Part shown: in pieces, positions 51,503-60,588 of the stretch
How positions within the stretch are numbered: position 1 is the first letter of the stretch
How the letters are laid out: each line of letters begins with the position of its first letter
Assembly: GCF_003315415.1 (NCBI RefSeq)
Contig: NZ_QNSB01000001.1
Span: forward strand, 248,001-312,000
Length of the DNA stretch: 64,000 nucleotides
Source: Brevibacterium sanguinis
GTDB taxonomy: Bacteria; Actinomycetota; Actinomycetes; Actinomycetales; Brevibacteriaceae
Direction: 5' to 3'
The notes under the pieces: generated by a model
What the model saw: only the letters and a program-made list of their open reading frames with translations
Database searches by the model: none
Told to the model about the DNA's origin: nothing
Made by a program: the position numbers and the translations under genes

Positions 51503-52114
51503 ATGCCGAAGAAGATCGATGTCGACGCACGCACCGCCGAGATCGCGGCGGCGGCTCTACGGGTCCTCCAGCGTGATGGTCTTGCGGGCCTGTCAGTGCG
51601 CGGTGTCGCGGCAGAGGCGGGAATCGCCGCTGCCTCCCTGCGGCGGGCATTCCCCACTCAGCACCGGCTTCGAGAGTACTGCTTCGAGCTCATCGAGGAG
51701 CGCGTCACGGCCCGGGTCGCCTCTCTCGACCTCACCGGCCGCGCACTGGCCGACGCATTGCTCGCACAACTGCTGCCCTTGGATGAGGAGCGGCGCATGG
51801 AACTGCTCGCGCAAGTGCAGCTCGGGGTCCTTTCACTGACGGACAGGGATCTTCGCCCGGCTGCGTCCAGGCTCAATGCAGCGGTCCACCGAGCATGCCG
51901 CGTCGCGATCGACATCCTTGCAGACGCGGGCCAGTTCGACAGCAGCCGCGATCCTGAGTATGAAGCGCAGAGGCTGCGCGCGGTGCTCGACGGAATCGCC
52001 ATGCAAGGTCTATGGGCCGGCGACCTGAATGGTTCGCGGCGAATGCTCGGTCTGCTCGGCCGTCACCTCGATGAACTCACCAGGCCAGAACTCTCTCGCG
52101 GAAGCAATGACTGA
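51503..52114 (+). CDS. TetR-family transcriptional regulator
   Basis: A 203-residue protein. The helix-turn-helix is ARTAEIAAAALRVLQRDGLAGLSVRGVAAEAGIAAASLRRAFPTQHRL (residues 9-56), with a C-terminal helical ligand domain. ATG 51503 is right after the membrane-protein gene; the upstream in-frame part is in another gene's sequence. It likely controls the membrane protein via the AGTACA/TGTACT palindrome. A serine hydrolase gene follows after 18 bases. Confidence 0.85.
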   Translation: MPKKIDVDARTAEIAAAALRVLQRDGLAGLSVRGVAAEAGIAAASLRRAFPTQHRLREYCFELIEERVTARVASLDLTGRALADALLAQLLPLDEERRMELLAQVQLGVLSLTDRDLRPAASRLNAAVHRACRVAIDILADAGQFDSSRDPEYEAQRLRAVLDGIAMQGLWAGDLNGSRRMLGLLGRHLDELTRPELSRGSND

Positions 52115-52132
52115 TCCGAGGGAAGGAAATGG

Positions 52133-53224
52133 GTGCCGATGATGTCGATACGCACCGCCGCGTCGATACTGGTCCTGTCGCTCCTGGTGTTGCCCGGGTG
52201 CGGTTCGTCGGGTCCGGAGACCATCGACGAGTTCATCGACGAGACAGCACCGAGCGGTTCTCGGGGTGTGGTCGCCGTCGCTGACGGCGAGAGCCTTGTG
52301 CACTGCGACGGATGGGGGACTCCCGATGGGAACCTCGGGACCGCGCTCGACTGTGACACTGTCGTCGACGTGATGTCGATGACGAAGCAGTTCACTGCTG
52401 CTGCGATACTCAAGCTGCAGATGCTCGGAATGCTCGAAGTCAGCGACTCGATCGGGGATTACCTGGGCCCAGTGCCCGACGACAAGCATGCGATCACCAT
52501 TGAGCACCTGCTCACCCACACTTCAGGCTTCGTCGATCAGCTCGGCCACGACTACGATCCGATGGTCCGCGACGAGCTTGTCTCCGCTGCAATGGCGTCG
52601 ACGCTGGGGGCTGAGCCCGGCAGCGTCTATGCCTACTCGAATCTGGGATACAGCCTCCTCGCCGCGATCGTCGAGATCGCTTCGGGGACCGATTTCGAGG
52701 ACTTCCTCAGATGGCATCTATTCATGCCCGCGGGAATGTCGTCGACAGGGTACCGGCTGCCGGACTGGGACAAGCTCGAGGTTGCCGTCGAATACGATCG
52801 GCACGGGCGCTCCCAGGGCACCCCGCTCGACCATGAGTGGGCCGACGACGGACCATGGTGGAACCTGCGGGGAAACGGTGGGCTCCTATCCACCGCTGAG
52901 GACATGTATCGGTGGCACCTGGCGCTGCGCGGCGATGGCATTCTCGGTCCGACGGCAAAATCCGCGCTGTTCAAGCCGCGCGTCCGAGAGGAACCGCACG
53001 AGACCCACTATGGCTTCGGATGGGTCATCACCGACTTTGACGGGCGACCGTCAGCCTGGCATAACGGAGGCAACACTCGGTCGTACGGTGAACTGCTACG
53101 TACGATTGACGGTGAGGCGATGGTCTTCTGGGTCGCGACTCAGGCTGTCAGCGACGAGGGGCAATGGGACATGGGGGAACTCGGCGCAGGCCTGACCGAC
53201 GGCATCCTGTCGAGGCTGCCGTGA
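52133..53224 (+). CDS. Serine hydrolase lipoprotein (beta-lactamase / class C PBP fold)
   Basis: An exported penicillin-binding-protein-like serine hydrolase of 363 residues. A lipoprotein signal ends in VLPGC (Cys23). Catalytic motifs are SMTK (Ser82 and Lys85), YSN in VYAYSNLGYS, and HNGG near the C-terminus (the KTG-equivalent). Typical segments LLTHTSGF and WNLRGNGGLLSTAEDMYRWH are present. Members act as esterases, D-aminopeptidases or carboxypeptidases on the cell surface. The GTG start at 52133 has AAGGA five bases upstream; ATGs at 52139 and 52142 are alternatives. It follows the TetR gene closely. Confidence 0.88.
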   Translation: MPMMSIRTAASILVLSLLVLPGCGSSGPETIDEFIDETAPSGSRGVVAVADGESLVHCDGWGTPDGNLGTALDCDTVVDVMSMTKQFTAAAILKLQMLGMLEVSDSIGDYLGPVPDDKHAITIEHLLTHTSGFVDQLGHDYDPMVRDELVSAAMASTLGAEPGSVYAYSNLGYSLLAAIVEIASGTDFEDFLRWHLFMPAGMSSTGYRLPDWDKLEVAVEYDRHGRSQGTPLDHEWADDGPWWNLRGNGGLLSTAEDMYRWHLALRGDGILGPTAKSALFKPRVREEPHETHYGFGWVITDFDGRPSAWHNGGNTRSYGELLRTIDGEAMVFWVATQAVSDEGQWDMGELGAGLTDGILSRLP

Positions 53225-53312
53225 TCCGGTCGGGCGAGCCCGACTCCCCGCCGGGCCCGCCTGTTGTTGCCGGTGCTTTCGCTTCACCGCGATCCCGTCA
53301 CGAAGGGACCCC

Positions 53313-54140
53313 ATGAACCTCGACCTCACCGTCGTCGGCAGCATCAATGCCGACATCACCGCACTCGTCGATCGTCTGCCCACCGCCGGTGAGACCGTCG
53401 GCGGCGGGAGGCTCGTCCACAGCGCCGGTGGCAAGGGGGCGAACCAGGCGGCCGCGGCCGCCCGCCTCGGCGCGCGCACCCGGATGATCGGGGCTGTCGG
53501 ATCCGACGCGACCGGTCGCGAGATGACCGGAGCGCTCGCGGCCGCGGGGGTCGACATCAGCTGCGTCGAGGTCGTCGACGACGAGACGGGAACCGCCCTC
53601 ATCATGGTCGATGCCCAGGGCGAGAACCTCATCGCCGTGTGCGAGGGGGCGAACGCCCGGGTGGGCATCGACGGCATCGAGTTCGGGGAGCACGAGACCG
53701 TGCTCACCCAGCTCGAGATCTCCCTCGACCTCGTCGCCGAACTCGCGCGGAAGGTCCGCGGGTACTTCGTCGTCAACGCCGCGCCCGCGCTCACCCTCCC
53801 CGCCGAGGTGGTCGACCGGGCCGACCTCGTCATCGTCAACGAGACCGAGTACGAGCTGCTCGACCAGCTGCGGAGTGCGCGCCGCGTCGCGGTCACCTAC
53901 GGCGCCTCGGGGTCGGCGCTGTTCGACCACGGTGAGCGGGTGGCGTTCGCCCCGGCCCTGCCGACGACACCGGTGAGCACCGTCGGTGCCGGCGACGCGT
54001 TCTGCGCGGCGCTGACGATCGGCCTGCGCTCCGGGCTGGCTCCCTCCCACGCCCTGCGGGCGGCCAATGCCGTCGGAGCCGCCGCCGTTCGCGACCCCGC
54101 GGCCCAGCCGTCGTTCGAGCCCCTCGACGCCTACCTCTGA
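53313..54140 (+). CDS. rbsK: PfkB-family carbohydrate kinase, ribokinase
   Basis: A 275-residue ribokinase: phosphorylates D-ribose at O5 with ATP. N-terminal VVGSINADITALVDRLPTAGETV, GGKGANQAAAAARLGA (PfkB signature 1 area) and C-terminal TVGAGDAFCAALTIGL (signature 2, catalytic Asp in GAGDAF). It is slightly shorter than typical (about 300). GAAGGGA precedes the ATG. No rbs transporter is adjacent. Other small-sugar kinases of the family are possible but the motifs favour RbsK. Confidence 0.85.
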   Translation: MNLDLTVVGSINADITALVDRLPTAGETVGGGRLVHSAGGKGANQAAAAARLGARTRMIGAVGSDATGREMTGALAAAGVDISCVEVVDDETGTALIMVDAQGENLIAVCEGANARVGIDGIEFGEHETVLTQLEISLDLVAELARKVRGYFVVNAAPALTLPAEVVDRADLVIVNETEYELLDQLRSARRVAVTYGASGSALFDHGERVAFAPALPTTPVSTVGAGDAFCAALTIGLRSGLAPSHALRAANAVGAAAVRDPAAQPSFEPLDAYL

Positions 54141-54180
54141 TCTCGGGCGACGCCTGCGCCGAGACGCTCGGCAGGTCGAT

Positions 54181-54987
54181 TCAGTCGATCCGGCCGATGG
54201 GCTCGCGCTTCTCGGCCTGGAACTGGTCCTCGGCGCGGCCGCGGGCCCAGTAGGCCGAGATCGACAGCGACTCCCGCGGCACCTCGTGGTCCTTGAGGAC
54301 CCGGCGCACGGCCTTCATCGTCTCGCGCTCGCCATGGGCGAACACCTGCGGCATGCCCTGCGGCCAGTCGAGGGAGCCCAGGGCCCTGAGCAGCTCGGCG
54401 TCGTCGTCGACCCACCGGACGGTGAGGCCGGCGGGAACGGCCGGGAGGACGCGGTCCTCCTCGTGCTCGACGGCGGCGATGAGGACGCCCTCGGCGCCTG
54501 CGGGCATCGCCTCGAGCGCCGATGACACGGCCGGGATCGCGGTGTGGTCGGCGATGAGCAGATGCCAGGCGGCGTCCGGTGCGGGAGTGTACTTGCCCCC
54601 GGCCCCGCTCATCGTCAGCACGTCGCCCGGACGGGCCGAACGCGCCCAGGGACCGGCGATCCCCTCGTCGCCGTGGACGACGAAGTCGATCGTCACGGTC
54701 CTCGCCTCTTCGTCGACGCCGCGCAGGGTGTAGGTGCGGTTGCGCGGCAGCTTCTCGGGCGCCGTCTCCCGCAGGTGCGCGAGGTCATAGGGCGGGACGA
54801 GTCCGTGGGCGGGATCGGCGAAGAGGATCTTCACGTACTTGTCGGTGTGCTCGTTGAGCGTCAGCGCGGAGAACCCCTCGCCGCCGGCCGTGATGCGGAT
54901 GAGGTTCGGGGTGATCTCGTCGACCGCGGTGACGGTGAGGACGGCCTGAGGGCGAGGTGGTCGCACGGGTGCAGGGGAGGAGGTCAC
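54181..54987 (-). CDS. Siderophore-interacting protein (NAD(P)H-dependent ferric-siderophore reductase)
   Basis: A 268-residue flavoprotein of the SIP/FAD_binding_9 family that reduces ferric siderophores to release iron. RNRTYTLRGVD carries the R-x-Y-S/T FAD motif, FVVHGDEGIAGPWARSARPGD binds the isoalloxazine, and the C-terminal SIP domain has DHTAIPAVSSALEAMP, HGERETMKAVRRVL and SAYWARGRAEDQFQAEKRE (the WARG element typical of SIP). GTG 54987 with AAAGG six bases upstream. A weak DtxR-like palindrome lies at 55041-55059. Iron-limitation control is likely. Confidence 0.9.
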   Translation of the reverse strand: MTSSPAPVRPPRPQAVLTVTAVDEITPNLIRITAGGEGFSALTLNEHTDKYVKILFADPAHGLVPPYDLAHLRETAPEKLPRNRTYTLRGVDEEARTVTIDFVVHGDEGIAGPWARSARPGDVLTMSGAGGKYTPAPDAAWHLLIADHTAIPAVSSALEAMPAGAEGVLIAAVEHEEDRVLPAVPAGLTVRWVDDDAELLRALGSLDWPQGMPQVFAHGERETMKAVRRVLKDHEVPRESLSISAYWARGRAEDQFQAEKREPIGRID

Positions 54988-55040
54988 AGAAGGCCTTTCG
55001 ACGGTCGATCCTCGCGGGGAGGGAGAGCCAGGGGCTGGAC

Positions 55041-55059
55041 TGAGGTGCACCTTACCAAA
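55041..55059. promoter_or_regulatory. Possible DtxR/IdeR-like box
   Basis: On the minus strand TTTGGTAAGGTGCACCTCA matches the classical 19-base DtxR consensus at about 12 positions, and contains the perfect palindrome AGGTGCACCT. It is 54 bases upstream of the SIP start. The match is imperfect. Confidence 0.4.
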
Positions 55060-55063
55060 CGGA

Positions 55064-56383
55064 TCAGCGGATCGGGGCTGCGACCGCGTTCCTGATCCGC
55101 TTGAGCCCCTTGAGGTGCCGGAGGGAGTCGATGCGCTCGAGGCCCGGCAGCGGCGAGTCCGGGCCCGCGCAGGCGAGCAGGTTCTCGGGGTCCATGAGCA
55201 TGACGCGCACCCCATCGCCCTCCATCCGGGCCAGTGCCTCGGTGAAGAGCCTGCGGGCGACATCGTTGATCGAGTACACGCGGCGGAGGTCGAGGATGAA
55301 CACGGTCGTCGATGATTCCGGCGCATCCATCGTCCGCAGGACGTTCTCGGCGCCGCTCCACTGGATCAGCCCCTGGAGGCTGCAGATGCGCACCATCTCC
55401 CCGTCCTCGTCGACGAACCGGCGATCGCGGCGGATGATCGACCGCGCCGGTTCGGGAGCCTCCATGATGTGCAGGCCCATGTCGTCCGAGAGGGTGCGGA
55501 AGATCCTCGTTCCGCGCACGCTCGACCCGTGCCCGTCGAGTCGGGGCGAGTACGCGGCGATGCCGACCTGGCCGGGCAGGACCCCGAAGACACCGCCGGA
55601 GACGCCGCTCTTCGCGGGCACGCCGACCTCGGTCATCCAGTCGCCGGCGACGTCGTACATCCCGCACGTCATCATCACCCCGAGCACCTGCCGGTTGACC
55701 CGTGGGGACAGGACCCGGTGGCCGGTGCGCGGGTTGATCCCGCCTCCGGCCAGGGTCGCGGCCATGAGGGCGAGATCGGCGACGGTGACGAGGATCGAGC
55801 ACTGGTCGATGTAGCCGTTGACCGCTTCGTCGGGATCGTCGGCGACGATGTCGTAGGAGCGGAGCATGTTGGCGATCGCCACGTTGCGGTAGGCGCCGGC
55901 GCGTTCGCTCTCGGCCACCGACGCGTCGATGCGCAGGTCGCGGCCGGCGAACTCCGAGAGCCCGGCGCGGACGATCTCGGCGCGCTCGGCCGCCGAGGCG
56001 CCGCGCGGGCCCAGCAGGGCGTGGACCGCGATGGCGCCGGCGTTGATCATCGGGTTGAGCGGTTTGCCGGAGGCCTTGTCGAGCGAGAGTTCGTTGAAGG
56101 CCTCACCCGTGGGTTCGACCCCGACGGTGTCGAGGACCGCCGGGAGCCCGAGCCGTTCGAGCGCCATCCCGTAGACGAACGGCTTCGACATCGACTGGAT
56201 GGAGAACGCGAACTCCGAATCCCCGGACGTGTACTCGACCCCGTCGAGGGTGGAGATAGCGATCGCGAGCTTCTCCGGATCCGCCGAGGCGAGCGCCGGG
56301 ATGTAGTCGGCGTTGGCCCCCGACCGGTCGGGCCGGTGCTTGTCGAGGATCTCGTCGAGGTAGTCGGGGATGGGTGAGCGCAT
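55064..56383 (-). CDS. glsA: Glutaminase A fused to a STAS domain
   Basis: A 439-residue cytoplasmic enzyme. The glutaminase core (residues 1-310) has SIQSMSKPFVYGMAL with the catalytic Ser64 and Lys67 (S-x-x-K), NPMINAGAIAVHALL, YRNVAIANMLRSY and GVPAKSGVSGGV. The C-terminal about 100 residues form a STAS domain (VRICSLQGLIQWSGAENVLR, TTVFILDLRRVYSINDVARRLF). It hydrolyses glutamine to glutamate and ammonia. TAGACT (56390-56395) is six bases before ATG 56383: leaderless. Confidence 0.93.
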   Translation of the reverse strand: MRSPIPDYLDEILDKHRPDRSGANADYIPALASADPEKLAIAISTLDGVEYTSGDSEFAFSIQSMSKPFVYGMALERLGLPAVLDTVGVEPTGEAFNELSLDKASGKPLNPMINAGAIAVHALLGPRGASAAERAEIVRAGLSEFAGRDLRIDASVAESERAGAYRNVAIANMLRSYDIVADDPDEAVNGYIDQCSILVTVADLALMAATLAGGGINPRTGHRVLSPRVNRQVLGVMMTCGMYDVAGDWMTEVGVPAKSGVSGGVFGVLPGQVGIAAYSPRLDGHGSSVRGTRIFRTLSDDMGLHIMEAPEPARSIIRRDRRFVDEDGEMVRICSLQGLIQWSGAENVLRTMDAPESSTTVFILDLRRVYSINDVARRLFTEALARMEGDGVRVMLMDPENLLACAGPDSPLPGLERIDSLRHLKGLKRIRNAVAAPIR

Positions 56384-56439
56384 GGGCCCAGTCTAGGGGC
56401 GGCGGTGCCGCTCGCCCCGGACCGGATCCACGCGCGTGG

Positions 56440-56748
56440 TCAGCGCGAGCGAGGTTCGTCGGGGTCGCCTCGGCGGTCGCGGTCGACGTCCCCGAGGCGA
56501 TCGCCGGAGGAGCGCGGGTCGGTGCCTCGGGCTCCGGGTCCGTCGGTGCCGACCGCGCGGTCGGCGGCGTCGCGGGCCTTGGCGATCCGATCGGTGTGCT
56601 TGCCCTTCGTCAGGGAATCGGCTGCCGAGGCGGCCTTGTCGAGGATCGAATCGCTGAACTTCTCGGCCTTCTCGGAGTTGAGCTTCTCCCGGACCTTCGG
56701 GTCGTTGGCGAGCTTCCTGGCCTTGTTGAGGTACTTGTCGAATGACAT
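56440..56748 (-). CDS. Antitoxin-like protein of the Rv0909/MT0933 family
   Basis: A 102-residue protein: FDKYLNKARKLANDPKVREKLNSEKAEKFSDSILDKAASAADSLTKGKHTDRIAKARDAADRAVG is the helical MT0933_antitox pattern. The last about 35 residues are Arg/Asp/Gly-rich and disordered. In mycobacteria the relative is a putative antitoxin; here no adjacent toxin gene is seen, so a toxin-antitoxin role is not supported. GAAGGG precedes the ATG. Confidence 0.78.
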   Translation of the reverse strand: MSFDKYLNKARKLANDPKVREKLNSEKAEKFSDSILDKAASAADSLTKGKHTDRIAKARDAADRAVGTDGPGARGTDPRSSGDRLGDVDRDRRGDPDEPRSR

Positions 56749-56830
56749 GGCGGGCCCTTCGTCGGTGCTGGCTGAGACACCGGTGATTCTACGGAGCGAA
56801 CCTGTGTCGGTGCTGGTGGGAGCGTGGCAA

Positions 56831-58072
56831 TCAGCCGAGCGAGGAGTCGAGGCGTAGGACGGTGTTGAGGAGGACCGAGATGCCGGGGAGGATGTCGGTG
56901 AGTTCGGTGAACTCCTCCGGGCAGTGGCTGCGACCGTCGTGGGACGGAACGAAGATCATACCGGCCTGCGTCTTGGCGGCGATGATCCCCGCATCATGAC
57001 CGGCTCCGGAGAACATCGTCGCCCGGGAGTACCCGAGTTCGTCGGTCACTTCAGCGATCGTCGCGGTGATCGGCTCGTGCAGGGGAACGGGGGCGTCGTC
57101 GGTCGTCCACTCCATCTCCACGTGCACGCCGCGTCGCGATGCCTCCTGCGCGGCCGCCGCGGTGAGCCGGCGCTCGGCCTCCTGCAGCCAGGACCCGTCG
57201 GGTCCGCGGAACTCGCCCTCGACGGCGGCGCGCGCGGTGACGACGTTGACGGCTTCGGGGGTGAAGGCGATCTGGCCTGACGTGCCGCGGGTGTTCGCGC
57301 CCGACTCAGCGATCGCCTCGACCGCGAGGACCGTGCCCGCGGCCGCGCATCCGGCGTCCGCCCGGGCGTCCATCGGGGTGGTTCCCGCATGGTCCTGCCT
57401 GCCGGTGAATAGGGCGCGGAAGTGATTGATGCCGGTGATCGTCTCCACGACGCCGATCTGACGGTCCATCCGTTCGAGCTCTGGACCCTGCTCGATGTGG
57501 AGTTCGAGGTACGCGCTGACCGTGGAGAAGTCGTACTGCGCGCGGAGGAACTCCTCGGGGTCGATGTCGGACTCGGGCAGCGCCTGAGCCAGGGTCCGCC
57601 CGTGGATGTCGGTGGCGGCGAGTGTCGAGCGGTCGACGAGGCCGGTCATCGCCCGCGATCCGACGCAGAAGAAGCCGAAGTCATTGGGTTCCTCGTTGAA
57701 GAACACGACGACGACGAGGTCGTGGTCGAGGCGGATGTCGTTCTCCCGCAGCAGGCGGACGACCTCGATGGCGCCGAGGACTCCCGTGATGCCGTCGTAG
57801 CGACCGCCGCCGTCGACGGTGTCGGTGTGCGAGCCGAGCATGATCTGTCTGCCGCCGAGGCGACCGGGCAGCACGCCGATGACGTTCCCGGCGCCGTCGA
57901 TGCGGGTGGTCAGTCCGGCCTGCTCCATGAGCGAGCGTGCGTACTGACGACCGGCGACGTCGACCTCGCTCAGCGCGCGGCGGGTCCACCCCGGCCGGTC
58001 GCTGTCGACGAGGGTGGCCAGTTCGGTGAGGTCGGAGTGGAAGCGATCGGCCTCCGGGGTGATCGTGTTCAT
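56831..58072 (-). CDS. M20 family amidase (N-carbamoyl-L-amino acid / allantoate amidohydrolase type)
   Basis: A 413-residue zinc/manganese amidohydrolase of the hydantoinase/carbamoylase subgroup. It has IMLGSHTDTVDGGGRYDGITGVLGAIEV (metal His and Asp), VVFFNEEPNDFGFFCVGSRAM (catalytic Glu pair), LELHIEQGPELE (metal His), RQDHAGTTPMDARADA (dimer-domain contact), and FSGAGHDAGIIAAKT with FVPSHDGRSHCPEEFT at the C-terminus. Such enzymes cleave N-carbamoyl amino acids, allantoate or ureidoglycine. Start ATG 58072, GAAAGG upstream. No neighbouring purine or hydantoin genes tell which. Confidence 0.9.
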   Translation of the reverse strand: MNTITPEADRFHSDLTELATLVDSDRPGWTRRALSEVDVAGRQYARSLMEQAGLTTRIDGAGNVIGVLPGRLGGRQIMLGSHTDTVDGGGRYDGITGVLGAIEVVRLLRENDIRLDHDLVVVVFFNEEPNDFGFFCVGSRAMTGLVDRSTLAATDIHGRTLAQALPESDIDPEEFLRAQYDFSTVSAYLELHIEQGPELERMDRQIGVVETITGINHFRALFTGRQDHAGTTPMDARADAGCAAAGTVLAVEAIAESGANTRGTSGQIAFTPEAVNVVTARAAVEGEFRGPDGSWLQEAERRLTAAAAQEASRRGVHVEMEWTTDDAPVPLHEPITATIAEVTDELGYSRATMFSGAGHDAGIIAAKTQAGMIFVPSHDGRSHCPEEFTELTDILPGISVLLNTVLRLDSSLG

Positions 58073-58170
58073 CGTCGAACCTTTCGCGGTAGAGGGGGCG
58101 GACGTCGGTGCCGGAACGATGGCCGGTGTCGTTGCGGGTCGTCGGTCTCGGCGCGGCGATCAGTGCGGCT

Positions 58171-59670
58171 TCAGGAGCTGAGACCACCGCTGAGTCGGGA
58201 GTGGAACCGCTCGGTGTGCTCGTTCATGCCGATGAGCTCGACCGACTTCCCGTATTGATCGTACTTCGTCACGATCGCGTCGAGGGCCGCCACCGTCGAG
58301 GCGTCCCAGACGTGCGATCCGCTCATGTCGATGATCACCCGATCCGGGTCGTGCGAGTACTCGAACTGGGTGGTCAGATCATTGCTCGAGGCGAAGAACA
58401 GTTCCCCGGCCACGGTGTAGCCCACGCTCGCCCCGTCCTCGGCGAGCCTGCGCTCGACGGTGACGAAGTGGGCGACCCGGCGGACGAAGAGGACGCTGGC
58501 GACGAACACGCCGATGACGACGCCGATGGCGAGATTGTGGGTCGCGACGACCACGGCGACGGTGGCGAGCATGACGAAGGTCTCGCTCTTGGGCATCATC
58601 CGCAGCGTCGACGGTGAGATCGAATGCCAGTCGAAGGTGCCGACGGAGACCATGATCATCACGGCGACGAGGGCGGCCATCGGGATGGCGCCGACGAGGT
58701 CGCCGAGGACCACGACGAGGATGAGCAGGAAGGCGCCGGCGAGGAACGTTGAGATCCGGGTGCGGGCGCCGGAGGCCTTGACGTTGATCATCGTCTGACC
58801 GATCATCGCGCAGCCGCCCATCCCGCCGAGGAGTCCCGAGGCCACGTTGGCCACACCCTGGCCCCAGCTCTCCCGGGTCTTGTCCGAACGGGTGTCGGTG
58901 ACCTCGTCGACGAGCTTCGCCGTCATCAGTGACTCCATCAGGCCGACGAGGGCCATCGCCAGAGAGTAGGGGGCGATGGTTCGCAGCGTCTCCCAGGTCA
59001 GCGGGACCTGGGGGATGAACAGCTCGGGCAGGCTGCGGGGCAGTTCACCCTGGTCGGCGACGGTGGGGACGGTGATCGCGAAGACCACGACGGCGACCGT
59101 GACGATGAGGATGGCGACCAGGGGCGCCGGAACGACCTTCGTGATCCTGGGCATGAGGACCATGACGACGAGTCCGGCCGCGACCAGCGGGTAGACCATC
59201 CAGGGCACGCCGATGAGCTGCGGCAGCTGGGCGGAGAAGATGAGGATCGCCAGCGAGTTGACGAACCCGACCATGACGCTGCGGGGGATGAAGCGCATGA
59301 GCTTCGCGACGCCGCAGACGGCGAGGAGGATCTGGAGCACTCCCGCCAGCATCACGGTGGCGATGAAGTGGTCGAGCCCGTGGTTCCTGGCCACCGGGGC
59401 GATGACGAGGGCCACGGCACCCGTGGCGGCCGTGATCATCGCCGGTCGGCCCCCGACGACGGCGATCGTCACCGCCATGACGAAGGAGGAGAACAGGCCG
59501 AGCTTGGGATCGACGCCGGCGATGATCGAGAACGAGATCGCCTCGGGGATGAGGGCGAGGGCGACGACGAGGCCGGCGAGGATCTCACGGGTGAGGAGGC
59601 GGGGGTTCCGCAGCGCGGTGAGCACGGTCGGTTCGGGGCGGGCCCTGTCGTCGATGGGCGGTGCGGACAT
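58171..59670 (-). CDS. SulP-family anion transporter with STAS domain
   Basis: A 499-residue transporter with around eleven or twelve helices (residues about 25-395) and a C-terminal STAS domain (VGYTVAGELFFASSNDLTTQFEY, VIIDMSGSHVWDASTVAALD). Typical parts: LVVALALIPEAISFSIIAGVDPKLGL near the start and GMGGCAMIGQTMINVKASGARTRIS. Substrates of this family include sulfate, bicarbonate and other anions; the actual one is unknown. GAGGAAG precedes the ATG. Confidence 0.9.
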   Translation of the reverse strand: MSAPPIDDRARPEPTVLTALRNPRLLTREILAGLVVALALIPEAISFSIIAGVDPKLGLFSSFVMAVTIAVVGGRPAMITAATGAVALVIAPVARNHGLDHFIATVMLAGVLQILLAVCGVAKLMRFIPRSVMVGFVNSLAILIFSAQLPQLIGVPWMVYPLVAAGLVVMVLMPRITKVVPAPLVAILIVTVAVVVFAITVPTVADQGELPRSLPELFIPQVPLTWETLRTIAPYSLAMALVGLMESLMTAKLVDEVTDTRSDKTRESWGQGVANVASGLLGGMGGCAMIGQTMINVKASGARTRISTFLAGAFLLILVVVLGDLVGAIPMAALVAVMIMVSVGTFDWHSISPSTLRMMPKSETFVMLATVAVVVATHNLAIGVVIGVFVASVLFVRRVAHFVTVERRLAEDGASVGYTVAGELFFASSNDLTTQFEYSHDPDRVIIDMSGSHVWDASTVAALDAIVTKYDQYGKSVELIGMNEHTERFHSRLSGGLSS

Positions 59671-59750
59671 CGGTCTTCCTCGCGGTGGATGGGGCGGAAC
59701 GAGGCTCCACTCTACTGCCCCGACCGCCCGGCCCGGAGCGTGCGATCCCC

Positions 59751-60482
59751 TCAGCCCAGGCTGACTCCGGAGCCGTGGAGGTTGATCCGCAGCCCGTCGT
59801 CCTCGACGGCGATGTCGGTGAGCTCGAGGCCCGCGGGCAGGAAGCCGAGGTCGATCGTGATGTCGGAGATCGCCGAGGTGAGGAAACCGGGCAGGGCGTC
59901 GAGGTCGATCTCGGTGGTGCCCAGCCGGATCGTCGTGGCCGTGACCGTGACCTCCCGCGCCTGCGGCTGCGGGTCGATGCCGACGAGCAGCGGCTGGCCC
60001 AGCAGCGAGCTCTCGAGGTGGAGTCTCCCGTCGACGACGGTGAAGCTCGTTCCCTGCGGCAGGGACGCATGCTCGGCGGCGAGCGACTCGATCGTCGACA
60101 GCGGGATGAGCGCATCGGCCTTGAGGGTCCCGATCGGCCGGGAGGTGTCGACGGGAACGTCATAGAGGCGGGCGTCGACGTCGGCGAACTCCACGCCCTC
60201 GTAGTGCGCCCGGGCGGCATGGACATGGACGGCGTCGAGGCGGCCCGCCGTCAACTGGGTGAGGACGGGGAACCCCTCGACCGAGACATCCGCCTGGCCG
60301 TAGGGCTCGAGCCCCTCGGCGATCCTCCGCTCGGTCACGGTGTCGACGATCCGGTCGGCCGCGATCGCGCCGACGACGAGGGTGAGCACGACGATGACCG
60401 CGGACACGATGAGCTTCCTCCGGCGAGAACCGCGGCGCTCGGTCGACGGATCCGGGTAGCTCAAGGTGTCTGCGGTGCTCAT
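59751..60482 (-). CDS. DUF2993 family lipid-binding-like protein
   Basis: A 243-residue protein with one N-terminal membrane helix (LIVSAVIVVLTLVVGAIAADRIV, residues about 24-46) and an extracellular domain with the DUF2993 pattern (LEPYGQADVSVEGFPVLTQLTAGRLDAVHVHA, LGTTEIDLDALPGF). I place it with the LmeA-like group; mycobacterial LmeA binds lipid and helps lipomannan elongation, but function here is inferred only. ATG 60482; GAGAAT is six bases upstream, close to a leaderless promoter. Confidence 0.8.
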   Translation of the reverse strand: MSTADTLSYPDPSTERRGSRRRKLIVSAVIVVLTLVVGAIAADRIVDTVTERRIAEGLEPYGQADVSVEGFPVLTQLTAGRLDAVHVHAARAHYEGVEFADVDARLYDVPVDTSRPIGTLKADALIPLSTIESLAAEHASLPQGTSFTVVDGRLHLESSLLGQPLLVGIDPQPQAREVTVTATTIRLGTTEIDLDALPGFLTSAISDITIDLGFLPAGLELTDIAVEDDGLRINLHGSGVSLG

Positions 60483-60588
60483 GGCCCCATTCTCGCAGGT
60501 GCCCGGAGGGCGCGCAGGAGCCGCGATCATTCGCGCACATGCCCGCGGACCCTATCCGTCCGGTGCTCTCCGTGAGTAGATTGAGATC

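Noticed and set aside
56440-56748. Toxin-antitoxin locus around the Rv0909-like gene
   Set aside because: The flanking genes are glutaminase and an M20 amidase, and no small toxin gene is adjacent.
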